NCBI GenBank assembly: GCA_021737085.1
Contig: JAIPEP010000006.1
Location: 1-42,522, forward strand
Length of the DNA stretch: 42,522 bases
Reading direction: 5' to 3'
Origin: Desulfohalobiaceae bacterium
Lineage (GTDB): Bacteria; Desulfobacterota; Desulfovibrionia; Desulfovibrionales; Desulfothermaceae
Below the pieces are notes generated by a model. It ran no database searches, had not been told where the DNA came from, and saw only the letters and a list, made by a program, of their open reading frames with translations. Positions 26,635 to 34,614 of this stretch are shown in pieces (within the stretch, counting starts at the first letter, position 1; each line of letters opens with the position of its first letter). A program made the position numbers and the translations under genes.

Positions 26635-27762
26635 CTACCTCCCGGACTTCTTCTGCTGCTTTCCCTGGGCGCCGTTTTTGCCTTCTGACGCGGCCTTGCC
26701 GGTGCCGCCGCCCTTGCTCTTGCCCTTATTCTTGCCACCGGACCGGGAACCGCCGCGCCGCTTTCCCCGGGAACGCCGTCCCTTTTTGCGCTGCCCGGAG
26801 CCACCGGAGTTCTTCTCTTTTTGCGGCTGCTGCTCTCCCGGGCTCTGTTCCGACCCCTCAACCTCCGGGTCAGAGTTGTCGGTTCCCTGGTCCTCCACTA
26901 ATATTTCCGTGGGGACGCTCTCCGGGTCAGCAGGGGGGCATTCCACCTCCTCACTCTCTACCTCTCCGGTGAATAGCTCGCTCCACTCCAAAAGATTTAT
27001 CTCCCGCTCCTCTCCCTCCGCGGCATCCAGGACCAGCGTGTCCCGAAAGAAATTGGCCCGGAGCACCTTCACCTCGCCGATGCTGGTCTGATACTTGCGG
27101 CCGATTTTGGGGCATCGGCTAAAGAAGTCGGCATAGGCCTTTTTCTCAAAGTTGAGACAGCACAATAGCCTGCCGCATACGCCGGAAATCTTGGAGGGAT
27201 TGAGAAAAAGCTGCTGCTCCTTGGCCATCTTGATGGTCACGGGAACGAATTCCCGCAAGAACTGATGACAACAGCAGATTCGGCCGCAGTTACCAATCCC
27301 GCCCAGGATCTGGGCTTCGTGCCTGACCCCTATCTGGCGCAGCTCAATCCTGGCCCGGTACTGATTGACCAGGTCCTTAACCAGGTCGCGGAAATCCACC
27401 CGGCTCGGGGCAGTAAAATAGAAGACCAACTTGCTCTGGTCGAAGCGGACCTCCACGTCGACCAGCTTCATGTCCAGGCCCATCTGCTTGATCTGTTCCC
27501 GGCAATAGGTGAAGGAATTCCGCGCCAACTCCTCATTTTCCCGCATGCGGGCCAGATCGTCATCTGTGGCCTTGCGGTCGATGCCCTTGACCTCCTCCGG
27601 ATACAGGCTCTCGGGCAGCTCCGTGTCCGTCAGGGCGACGCGGCCAATGCCCTGGCCTTCCTCGGTGGAGACGATCACATGATCGCCTGAGGTCAGATCC
27701 TCTTGCTCTGACAGGAAATAGTAGATCTGCCCCTGCTCTCTGAACTTGACCCCTATATACAT
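26635..27762 (-). CDS. ricT: RicT/PSP1-family protein with a basic C-terminal tail
   Basis: PSP1 proteins are cytoplasmic; RicT (YaaT) of Bacillus joins RicA and RicF in an Fe-S complex that aids RNase Y processing. The 375-residue protein has the PSP1 core (about 1-240) with IGVKFREQGQIYYF and the cysteine cluster GNCGRICCC (157-165), then Cys196, Cys201, Cys202 (CGRLLCCLNFE). After an acidic stretch, the last 65 or so residues are Lys/Arg/Gly/Ser-rich, unusual for the family and suited to RNA binding. ATG 27762 fits the family start; GTG 27786 has a stronger GGAGG but only 3 bases away. It is in an operon with metG; ricA and ricF are not seen. Confidence 0.88.
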   Translation of the reverse strand: MYIGVKFREQGQIYYFLSEQEDLTSGDHVIVSTEEGQGIGRVALTDTELPESLYPEEVKGIDRKATDDDLARMRENEELARNSFTYCREQIKQMGLDMKLVDVEVRFDQSKLVFYFTAPSRVDFRDLVKDLVNQYRARIELRQIGVRHEAQILGGIGNCGRICCCHQFLREFVPVTIKMAKEQQLFLNPSKISGVCGRLLCCLNFEKKAYADFFSRCPKIGRKYQTSIGEVKVLRANFFRDTLVLDAAEGEEREINLLEWSELFTGEVESEEVECPPADPESVPTEILVEDQGTDNSDPEVEGSEQSPGEQQPQKEKNSGGSGQRKKGRRSRGKRRGGSRSGGKNKGKSKGGGTGKAASEGKNGAQGKQQKKSGR

Positions 27763-27811
27763 GCTTATCCCGCTTCGCCGGGGCACTCGCCTCCCGGCGT
27801 ATTTTATATGA

Positions 27812-27914
27812 AAATGTCTCCAAGCTACTGAATTGCTTGATAAAACAGGAAAGGAGCCTATCCGGTCATTGTCATGCTTGGTTGTGCCTGCGTCTGCGCA
27901 GACATGAGGGTTAT
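27812..27914 (+). repeat. dispersed ~100-bp repeat, copy A
   Basis: The plus strand matches the minus strand of 13524-13621. It lies between alaS and ricT, pointing against their transcription. From ATG at about 27873 the plus strand reads M-L-G-C-A-C-V-C-A-D-M-R-V-I and stays open for 27 codons, with a possible GGAG about 15 bases upstream. The GTCTGCGCAGAC palindrome lies inside. Confidence 0.85.
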
Positions 27915-27953
27915 AGGTAAAAAACGACCAACCCCGGATCCTTTAGAAGGACC

Positions 27954-30605
27954 TTAAGCGCTTTTCGCCTCAATAAGCTCCCGGAGCCGCTGCAGGGCGC
28001 TATCGATGCCCTCGGGCCGGCTGCCCCCGGCCTGGGCCAGCTCGGGACGACCTCCTCCGCTGCCGCCCACCTCCTTGGCTACCTCCTGAACCAGCTCCGG
28101 CGCAGTGAAACGCTCGTGCAGATCCGGGCTCACGAACAGGAGCAGATGGGCCTTTCCCCTGTTCTCTCCGGCCAAAAGGATCACTCCGGAGCCAAACCTG
28201 GAGCGGAGATCGTCCATAGCAGACCGCAGACCCTTCATATCCGAGCTCTCGGGCAGGTCCAGCTTGGCTGCGAGCAGCCTGACTCCGGCCACGTCCACAC
28301 TGCGGTCCATCAGGCCACCGCCGGAAACCACCTGTTTGGCCTGGAGCTCCTCCTTCTCCCGGGAGAGTTGTTTGATCTGCTCCTGCAGACCAGCAACTTT
28401 CCCGGCGACCTCCTCCGGTGAGGTCTTCAGGGCCTCGGCGGCCCTGGCCAGTATTTCCCGTTTCTTCCGGAATTCCGCTACCGCGTTCCACCCGGTGGCC
28501 GCCTCGATTCGGCGCACTCCGGAAGAAACTCCCGTCTCGGACTGGATATAGAACGCCCCCGCCTGACCGGTTCGTTCCAGGTGAACGCCGCCGCACAGCT
28601 CCTTGGACACGTGGGGGACCTCCACCACACGGACCCGGTCCTGGTATTTCTCCGCGAAAAGACCGATGGCGCCCTCCTGCTCCGCCTGCTCAAAGTCGAG
28701 CTCCTTGATGCCCACGGGCAGGTCCCGGAGGATGGCCTCGTTGACCTCGTCCTCCACCGCCCGGATCTCCTCCTCGGAAAGGGGATTGATGTGGGTGAAG
28801 TCGAAGCGCAATCGGTCCGGGGCCACCAGAGAGCCGGACTGTTTGACGTGCTCGCCCAGGACGCGGCGCAAAGCGGCATGGAGCAGATGGGTGCAGGTAT
28901 GGTTCCTTGCCGTGTGCATACGGTCGCGGCTCACGGCAAGATGCACTTCCTGATCCAGATAGAGCCTGCCGCGGACCACGTCCACACGATGCAGCACCAC
29001 CTCGGGCCCCGGCTTCTGGGTGTCCAGCACCTCGGCCCGATCCATGTCCGTCTCTATGGTCCCGCAGTCGCCCACCTGGCCGCCGGACTCCCCGTAGAAC
29101 GGGGTCCTGGCGGCTGCAGCGTAGCCGCTCTCCCCGGCTGCAAGATCACTGCGGGAACGGCCCCAAAGATCCAAAAGGGCCACAATTCGGCTGGTGGTTT
29201 CAAAGGTCTCGTAGCCCACAAATTCAGTGGTGATGCCATTTTGCAGAACCTCGCCGAAGATCCGGGTCAGATCCTTCTCCCCGCTGCCGGCCCAAGAGGC
29301 CTTGGAGCGCTCCCGCTGGGCCTGCATCTGTCTCTCGTACCCCGCCTCGTCCACGCTAAACCCTCGAGCCTCGGCCACGTCCTTAACCACGTCCACAGGG
29401 AAGCCGTAGGTGTCGTATAGCTTGAAGGCCACATCTCCGGGAACAGTATCCTCCCCGCGGCCGGAGAGATCCGCTAGCTCCTGCTCCAGCATCTCCAGAC
29501 CGTGGTCCAGTGTCCGGCTGAAGCCGTCCTCCTCCTTGTGGACCACCTTGGCCATGAAATCGCTGCCTTGAACCAGCTCGGGATAGGCCTCGCCCATTTC
29601 GTTCACCAATTGCCCGCAGAGCTGAAAGAGAAAGGGATCAACCAGGCCTATACTGCGGCCGAAACGAAAGCCCCTGCGGATCAGACGCCGCAGCACGTAC
29701 CCCCGGCCCTCGTTGGAGGGCAGGATCCCGTCCGCGATCATGAAGGCTATGGACCGGGTGTGATCCGCTATTACCCGCAGAGCGGTATCCGTGACCTCGT
29801 CCTCTTTATAGCGCACACCGGCCTTGTATTCCGCGCTCTGGATCAGTCCGCTGAAAAGATCGGTGTCGAAGTTGGAAAGCACGCCCTGACAGATCGCGGC
29901 GATGCGCTCCAGCCCCATACCGGTGTCGATGCTGGGCCGGGGCAGGGGCTCCAAGTTCCCGGACTCATCCCGGTTGTATTGCATGAAAACCAGGTTCCAG
30001 ATCTCCAGATAGCGGTCGCAGTCGCAAACCCCGATTTCGCAGTCCGGGCCGCAGGCCATTTGCTCCCCCTGATCGAAAAGGACCTCTGAACAGGGGCCGC
30101 AGGGACCGATGTCACCCATGGCCCAGAAGTTCTCCTCCTCGTCGAGGCGATAGATCCGCTCTTGGGGCATGCCCACGATTTCGCGCCAGAGCCTTTCCGC
30201 CTCGTCGTCATCTCGGAAGATGGAGACGTAGAGCTTCTCCGGAGTTAGCTTCAGCTCCCGGGTAAGGAATTCCCAGGCCAGGCGGATGGCCTCCTCCTTG
30301 AAGTAGTCCCCGAAGGAAAAGTTGCCCAGCATCTCGAAGAAGGTGTGATGCCGCCTAGTCCGGCCCACATTCTCCAGGTCGTTGTGCTTGCCCCCCACCC
30401 GCAGGCACTTCTGGGAGGTCACCGCCCGGGAGTAGTCTCTGCGCTCCTGGCCCTGGAAGACCTTCTTGAACTGCACCATTCCAGCGTTGGTAAAAAGCAG
30501 CGTGGGATCCTCCTTGGGAACGAGCGGGGCACTGGGCACCACTTGATGGCCGTTGCGATAGAAATAATCCAGGAAGCTCTGCCGGATCTCTGCCGCAGTA
30601 GTCAA
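27954..30605 (-). CDS. alaS: alanyl-tRNA synthetase
   Basis: It charges tRNA-Ala and clears mischarged Ser/Gly. The 883-residue protein has a class II core ([52 protein letters not shown]), an editing domain with the HxxxH motif in [13 protein letters not shown] and the [10 protein letters not shown] zinc segment, a coiled coil ([18 protein letters not shown]), and a C-Ala domain with the [12 protein letters not shown] segment. The start codon is TTG at 30605 with AGGAG six bases upstream; no in-frame ATG or GTG lies before the conserved AEIRQSFL. It begins nine bases after the recA stop, whose TAG is part of the ribosome site, so recA-alaS are coupled. Confidence 0.97.
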   Translation of the reverse strand: MTTAAEIRQSFLDYFYRNGHQVVPSAPLVPKEDPTLLFTNAGMVQFKKVFQGQERRDYSRAVTSQKCLRVGGKHNDLENVGRTRRHHTFFEMLGNFSFGDYFKEEAIRLAWEFLTRELKLTPEKLYVSIFRDDDEAERLWREIVGMPQERIYRLDEEENFWAMGDIGPCGPCSEVLFDQGEQMACGPDCEIGVCDCDRYLEIWNLVFMQYNRDESGNLEPLPRPSIDTGMGLERIAAICQGVLSNFDTDLFSGLIQSAEYKAGVRYKEDEVTDTALRVIADHTRSIAFMIADGILPSNEGRGYVLRRLIRRGFRFGRSIGLVDPFLFQLCGQLVNEMGEAYPELVQGSDFMAKVVHKEEDGFSRTLDHGLEMLEQELADLSGRGEDTVPGDVAFKLYDTYGFPVDVVKDVAEARGFSVDEAGYERQMQAQRERSKASWAGSGEKDLTRIFGEVLQNGITTEFVGYETFETTSRIVALLDLWGRSRSDLAAGESGYAAAARTPFYGESGGQVGDCGTIETDMDRAEVLDTQKPGPEVVLHRVDVVRGRLYLDQEVHLAVSRDRMHTARNHTCTHLLHAALRRVLGEHVKQSGSLVAPDRLRFDFTHINPLSEEEIRAVEDEVNEAILRDLPVGIKELDFEQAEQEGAIGLFAEKYQDRVRVVEVPHVSKELCGGVHLERTGQAGAFYIQSETGVSSGVRRIEAATGWNAVAEFRKKREILARAAEALKTSPEEVAGKVAGLQEQIKQLSREKEELQAKQVVSGGGLMDRSVDVAGVRLLAAKLDLPESSDMKGLRSAMDDLRSRFGSGVILLAGENRGKAHLLLFVSPDLHERFTAPELVQEVAKEVGGSGGGRPELAQAGGSRPEGIDSALQRLRELIEAKSA

Positions 30606-30614
30606 AAGCGACTC

Positions 30615-31709
30615 CTATTGGCTTTCCTTTTCCGTGCCGCCGTTTTGCTCCTCAGTCCCGCTCTCCGTGCCTTCCCGGTCCTGCTGCTGCTTCAGGCCGA
30701 AGTGTTCCCTCAGTCTGTCCTCGATGGACTGCATGGTTTCCGGGTTCTCCTGGAGGAAGGCGCGCACGTTCTCTCTGCCCTGCCCCAGGCGCTCGGAGCC
30801 GAAGGCATACCAGGAACCGCTCTTGTCCACAATCCCGTGGTCCACAGCAAGATCCAGCAGCTCCCCCTCCCGGGAGATACCCTGGCCGTAGAGCACATCG
30901 AACTGGGCCTCGCGGAAGGGCGGTGCCACCTTGTTCTTGACCACCTTGACCTTGACCCTGTTGCCGTAAACCTCGTCCTTGTCCTTGAGGGTCTGGATCT
31001 TGCGGATATCCAGGCGCACCGAGGCGTAGAACTTCAGGGCGTTGCCTCCGGTGGTGGTCTCCGGGCTTCCGAACCCGGTGGTGTTGATCTTCATCCGGAT
31101 CTGATTGATGAACACCACCATTGTCTTGGAGCGATGGATGGAGCCGGTAAGCTTGCGCATGGCGTGGGACATCAACCTGGCCTGGCCGCCCACCTGGGTC
31201 TCGCCCATATTGCCTTCCAGCTCGGCCTGAGGGATGAGGGCGGCAACCGAATCCACCACGATCACGTCCAAGGCGCCGGAGCGCACCAGGAGATCACTTA
31301 TCTCCAGTGCCTGTTCCCCGTAATCCGGCTGGGAAATGACGAGTTCCTCGGTATTCACGCCGAGCCGCTTGGCGTACTGCACATCCAAAGCGTGTTCCGC
31401 GTCGACGAAGGCCACCGAGCCTCCTTTTTGCTGGGCCTCGGACAGAAGGTGCAGGGCCATGGTGGTCTTGCCCGAGGATTCCGGGCCATAGATCTCCACC
31501 ACCCTGCCCCGCGGCATGCCCCCCACGCCCAGGGCCATGTCCAGGCCGAAGGAGCCGGTGGGAATGGCAGGGACCTCCTGATGGGCCTGGTCGCTCAGAT
31601 ACATCACCGAGCCCTGACCATATTTGCGCTCGATTGTGGTCATAGCCGTCTGCAGGGCTTCCTTACGCTGATCCTGCTGGGATTCTGCGTTCTTTGTCTT
31701 CCGAGCCAT
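30615..31709 (-). CDS. recA: recombinase RecA
   Basis: RecA drives homologous recombination and the SOS response. The 364-residue protein has the Walker A GPESSGKT (75-82), [15 protein letters not shown] (Walker B), the L1/L2 loop region ([33 protein letters not shown]), and a C-terminal tail ending in Glu- and Gln-rich sequence. ATG 31709 (MARKTK) is chosen because GGAG lies six bases before it; ATG 31715 abuts that site. The leader contains a strong terminator-like hairpin. No E. coli-type LexA box was found. alaS follows nine bases downstream. Confidence 0.98.
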   Translation of the reverse strand: MARKTKNAESQQDQRKEALQTAMTTIERKYGQGSVMYLSDQAHQEVPAIPTGSFGLDMALGVGGMPRGRVVEIYGPESSGKTTMALHLLSEAQQKGGSVAFVDAEHALDVQYAKRLGVNTEELVISQPDYGEQALEISDLLVRSGALDVIVVDSVAALIPQAELEGNMGETQVGGQARLMSHAMRKLTGSIHRSKTMVVFINQIRMKINTTGFGSPETTTGGNALKFYASVRLDIRKIQTLKDKDEVYGNRVKVKVVKNKVAPPFREAQFDVLYGQGISREGELLDLAVDHGIVDKSGSWYAFGSERLGQGRENVRAFLQENPETMQSIEDRLREHFGLKQQQDREGTESGTEEQNGGTEKESQ

Positions 31710-31734
31710 GGTCATCTCCGCAAGCTTAGATATG

Positions 31735-31810
31735 AAAAAAAGGAACCAGAGCCGGTCCGTCCGCTACTCAGGGCAGAGATCCGCTGGGAGCGGAGCCACC
31801 GGTTTCTGGT
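31735..31810 (-). terminator. terminator-like structured leader directly before recA
   Basis: On the minus strand, outer arms ACCAGA (31810-31805) and TCTGGT (31750-31745) plus CCGGT/ACCGG enclose an inner hairpin TCCGCT-CCC-AGCGGA (31794-31780). The sequence TCC and seven T (31741-31735) follow, 25 bases before the recA start. Transcripts of recA that begin upstream must read through it, so it may act as an attenuator. It could instead end antisense transcription from the far upstream VKOR gene. No known riboswitch consensus was recognised. Confidence 0.7.
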
Positions 31811-31967
31811 GCTTTCCCCTGGACACGCTTATTAATTCAGATCCGTTTTTTAGAGACCCTCAGAGGTGCTTGTCTGCAGGGAACTAGCTCAACAAACGTT
31901 TCCCTGGAATGCCCCTCTTCCTATGAAAACATGACAATTTATCAAACTCGCCCCAGGAGAGCAATAC

Positions 31968-33071
31968 GTGCCCTTGTCCCCGGTTCGCCAGTCTATTAGA
32001 CTGTCGGGGATGAGCCAAACCTACGATTGCCTCGCCCTTTTCTCCGGAGGGCTGGACAGCCTGCTCAGCTGCAAGCTGATGCAGCAGCAGAACCTCCGGG
32101 TCCTGGGCCTTCACTTTATTAGTCCCTTCTTCGGCAAACCGGACCGCATCGACCACTGGCAGCGCGAGCACGGCGTGAACATACTGCCCGTGGATGTGAG
32201 CCGGGAGTACGTGCAGCTCCTTCTCGGCGGCCCCAAATGGGGGGTGGGCAAGTGCCTGAACCCCTGTGTGGACTGCAAGATCTTCATGCTTTCCAGGGCC
32301 CGGGAAATGCTCTCCATGTTCGGGGCGAAATTCATCGTCAGCGGCGAGGTCCTGGGCCAGCGCCCCATGTCCCAGCGCAGGGAGGCCCTGGGCCTGATCC
32401 GGAACGAGGCCGGGGTGCGCGACGTCCTGTTGCGGCCGCTTTCCGCGGCCAGCCTGCCGCCGACGCCCATGGAGGAATCCGGCCTGGTGGATCGCAGCAT
32501 GCTCCCGAACATCGTGGGACGGGGGCGCAAGCCCCAGCTGGAGCTCGCCAGGGAATTCGGCATCCGCGAGGTGCCCACTCCGGCAGGGGGATGCCTGCTC
32601 ACGGACCCCGGCTCCTGCGCCCGTTTCTGGCCTCTGATATCCCGGATGGAAACCCCAGAACCGCAGGACTTTCTTCTGGCCCAGCTGGGCCGGCAGTACT
32701 GGCACGGGGACCACTGGCTGAGCATCGGCCGAAACAAGCAGGACAACCAGGCCCTCATGGAGCAGGTCCAGACCCGGGACATCGTTTTCAAGCCGGTGGA
32801 CATCCCCGGCCCCATCGCAGTGGGACGCCAGCACAAGGGAGAGTGGAGCAAAGAGATGATCCAGAGCGCAGCGGTGCTGCTCCTGCAATTCTCGCCCAAG
32901 GCCAGGAAAGCCCGGGAGCCAGTGCGGATCAAGGCGGGCTCGGGGAACTTCCTGCGGGAGTTCTCTCCGGATCCGGGCAGCGAAGCGGACCCGGAATGGA
33001 AGGTTCCGGAATGGGAGGAACTGGAACGGGAGAAGAAGGACTTCTTCCGGCGGCCGGAGCGGGAGGAATAG
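31968..33071 (+). CDS. PP-loop ATPase / tRNA thiolation protein with a C-terminal NFACT-type domain
   Basis: A 367-residue protein with the PP-loop motif SGGLDS (26-31), as in MnmA and ThiI tRNA thiouridylases, which adenylate a uridine. Cysteines in CLNPCVDC (96, 100, 103), and later in AGGCLLTDPGSC, may receive sulfur or bind metal. The C-terminal part (about 270-350; HWLSIGRNKQDNQAL, VDIPGPIAVG) looks like the NFACT RNA-binding domain found in such proteins of sulfate reducers. ThiI-like 4-thiouridine or other tRNA thiolation is likely; the exact base is unknown. GTG 31968 has AGGAGA seven bases upstream; ATG 32010 fits the conserved start but lacks a ribosome site. Confidence 0.75.
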   Translation: MPLSPVRQSIRLSGMSQTYDCLALFSGGLDSLLSCKLMQQQNLRVLGLHFISPFFGKPDRIDHWQREHGVNILPVDVSREYVQLLLGGPKWGVGKCLNPCVDCKIFMLSRAREMLSMFGAKFIVSGEVLGQRPMSQRREALGLIRNEAGVRDVLLRPLSAASLPPTPMEESGLVDRSMLPNIVGRGRKPQLELAREFGIREVPTPAGGCLLTDPGSCARFWPLISRMETPEPQDFLLAQLGRQYWHGDHWLSIGRNKQDNQALMEQVQTRDIVFKPVDIPGPIAVGRQHKGEWSKEMIQSAAVLLLQFSPKARKAREPVRIKAGSGNFLREFSPDPGSEADPEWKVPEWEELEREKKDFFRRPEREE

Positions 33072-33121
33072 CACTGAGCCGCCCAGCCGCCGAAAGCCGC
33101 TATTGCTTGGGGTCTGCTAGG

Positions 33122-34102
33122 CTAGGACCCTCCCGCAGGTCTGGCCCATTCGCTCACCACACCCTGTTCCCATAAATATCGGGATATATGCTCCACTCCG
33201 GTCAGGCTGACCCGCACCCCGTTCTCCTTGAGAACCACCAGAACAGGGACGCCGCGAAAGTTCCTGGAGCGGAAATAATTCCCCGCCTTGCGCGTGGCTT
33301 CGCGTACCTTTTTCGGTATGGAAGTACTGCCCGAGATCTCTGTCTTTTTGGACTTCAAAATCCGGAGAAAGGCATTGCCCCTATCCGCCCCCTCGGATGA
33401 GCTGGCCTTCGCGGCCCAGGCAAGCTTGGCCCGGGAGGCGGGATCACGATTAACCGCGGCGAAATGCCAGGTGCCGGAAATGGGGGCCACGCGGGCCAGG
33501 TTGAAGAGCACCTCGCTGCAGTGGGGGCAGTCGAGGCTAAAAAAGAGGTAGTACTGCGGCCCGTTATGCTCCGCCTCGGCGCTCTGCTCCAGGAAAGCGG
33601 TTTCCTGCAGGCTGGGCATATGCGGTGTGAACTGCAGGAGGGAGTTGGCGGCGAAGGCCCCGCACCAGACCGCAATCCCGCCGACGAGGAGCAGCCATGA
33701 GGCCCTCCGCCAGGCTGTGGCAACCAGCACCAGGAAGAGCCCTGCCGCAACCGCCACGCAGAGCCAGCACATCAGGCCCAGCCCCACAAACTGATAGCCG
33801 AGCAGGGCGCCGTCAAAGGCCAGGGCCCCGATCAGGCCCAAAACGGCCACACCCCAAAGCACTGGGCGCTCGTAGCGACAGGCGAAAAAGAAAAGACCAA
33901 AGAGGATCCAGAAGAAGAGGCTGCCGAAGAGGAGCAGTCCAATCTCGCCGATCCTTATATAGCGGCCCACGACCTCGCAGGCCTGTGTCCCGCACAGGCT
34001 CCCCGCTCCCTGGGCTTGCAGCGCGTACTCCAGGGTGAGGCCCACGGCGCAGAGGAGAATCACTGTCCCGAGAACGATGTCCCGTATATTGCCCTTTCGC
34101 AT
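33122..34102 (-). CDS. VKOR-thioredoxin fusion (disulfide-forming membrane protein)
   Basis: A 326-residue membrane protein: about four to five transmembrane segments (residues 8-25, 52-74, 82-100, 104-128, 134-152), with VKOR cysteines Cys37, Cys42 and the quinone-side CWLC (112-115). A periplasmic thioredoxin-like domain with CPHC (192-195) and the GVPVLVV cis-Pro segment follows. Bacterial VKOR homologues replace DsbB, oxidising their own or separate thioredoxin partners with quinone. The fused order (VKOR then Trx) is known from other bacteria. ATG 34102 is chosen with AGAGG nearby; a GTG 27 bases upstream lies inside an inverted repeat. It is convergent with the PP-loop gene. Confidence 0.85.
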   Translation of the reverse strand: MRKGNIRDIVLGTVILLCAVGLTLEYALQAQGAGSLCGTQACEVVGRYIRIGEIGLLLFGSLFFWILFGLFFFACRYERPVLWGVAVLGLIGALAFDGALLGYQFVGLGLMCWLCVAVAAGLFLVLVATAWRRASWLLLVGGIAVWCGAFAANSLLQFTPHMPSLQETAFLEQSAEAEHNGPQYYLFFSLDCPHCSEVLFNLARVAPISGTWHFAAVNRDPASRAKLAWAAKASSSEGADRGNAFLRILKSKKTEISGSTSIPKKVREATRKAGNYFRSRNFRGVPVLVVLKENGVRVSLTGVEHISRYLWEQGVVSEWARPAGGS

Positions 34103-34117
34103 AGTCCTCTCATCCCG

Positions 34118-34222
34118 CCCTGCACCCACTTTACGTGCGGTCCTGCTTGAAGGATTTGTAAGATCATAAAGATAAGCTACAAATCAGTATAAGTAGACAC
34201 CGTAAGTAAAGTGGGTGCAGGG
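34118..34222. repeat. 105-nt nested palindromic element
   Basis: Perfect 17-bp outer arms (34118-34134 and 34206-34222, beginning CCCTGCACCCACTTTAC) enclose smaller pairs CGGT/ACCG and GATTTGTA/TACAAATC. The arm shares CACCCACTTTACG with the terminator at 12036-12067. It lies just upstream of the VKOR start. It looks like a small non-autonomous element or a large hairpin; no coding frame is visible. Confidence 0.8.
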
Positions 34223-34230
34223 GCGTAAAG

Positions 34231-34307
34231 CGTGACTCGTGACTAGTTATCGGTGGTCTGGGGCCGGTAGTCGGTAGTCAGTTGTCAGTATTCAGTGGTC
34301 GGTGACA
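34231..34307. repeat. tandem heptamer repeat, eleven units
   Basis: Eleven 7-base units (CGTGACT, CGTGACT, AGTTATC, GGTGGTC, TGGGGCC, GGTAGTC, GGTAGTC, AGTTGTC, AGTATTC, AGTGGTC, GGTGACA) run without gaps. It is related in style to the block after rtcB. It lies in the 512-base gap between the VKOR gene and cobD-cobQ. Confidence 0.8.
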
Positions 34308-34385
34308 GATAGCTCTTACTCATGCAGCGGAAAGTTTCCAGCCGCAATGCTCTCCTGGACCCCGGTTTCCAGACTTTCTACATCC

Positions 34386-34427
34386 CCGGACCGCCATCCG
34401 AGTTCCGATCTCCGAAATCCGGCCTCC
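34386..34427. repeat. degenerate heptamer repeat, six units
   Basis: Six units (CCGGACC, GCCATCC, GAGTTCC, GATCTCC, GAAATCC, GGCCTCC) with fixed CC ends. The block resembles the CCGACCT-type units near 24474. The rest of the gap up to 34614 shows no gene. Confidence 0.65.
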
Positions 34428-34614
34428 GGCTTGCCAGCCGGAACAAATTGAGCTACCACGGCAGCTGTGTTGGACAAAGGAAACATGGGACGCTCGAGCC
34501 CTAAAGGAACATCACCAGGGCTCAGCGAAAAAAGCCCGGATGGGGCCGCGCCATAAAACGGCCTGGATCATCAGCACGGACCCCGCCCGGAATCTGAGGT
34601 CAATCCGAAGCCCT

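Noticed and set aside
31735-31810. Known riboswitch in the recA leader
   Set aside because: Compared from memory with SAM, TPP, ZTP, c-di-GMP and guanidine motifs; none fits.
31884-33074. 396-codon open frame on the minus strand
   Set aside because: Antisense to the PP-loop protein gene; no recognisable motif and a biased composition.
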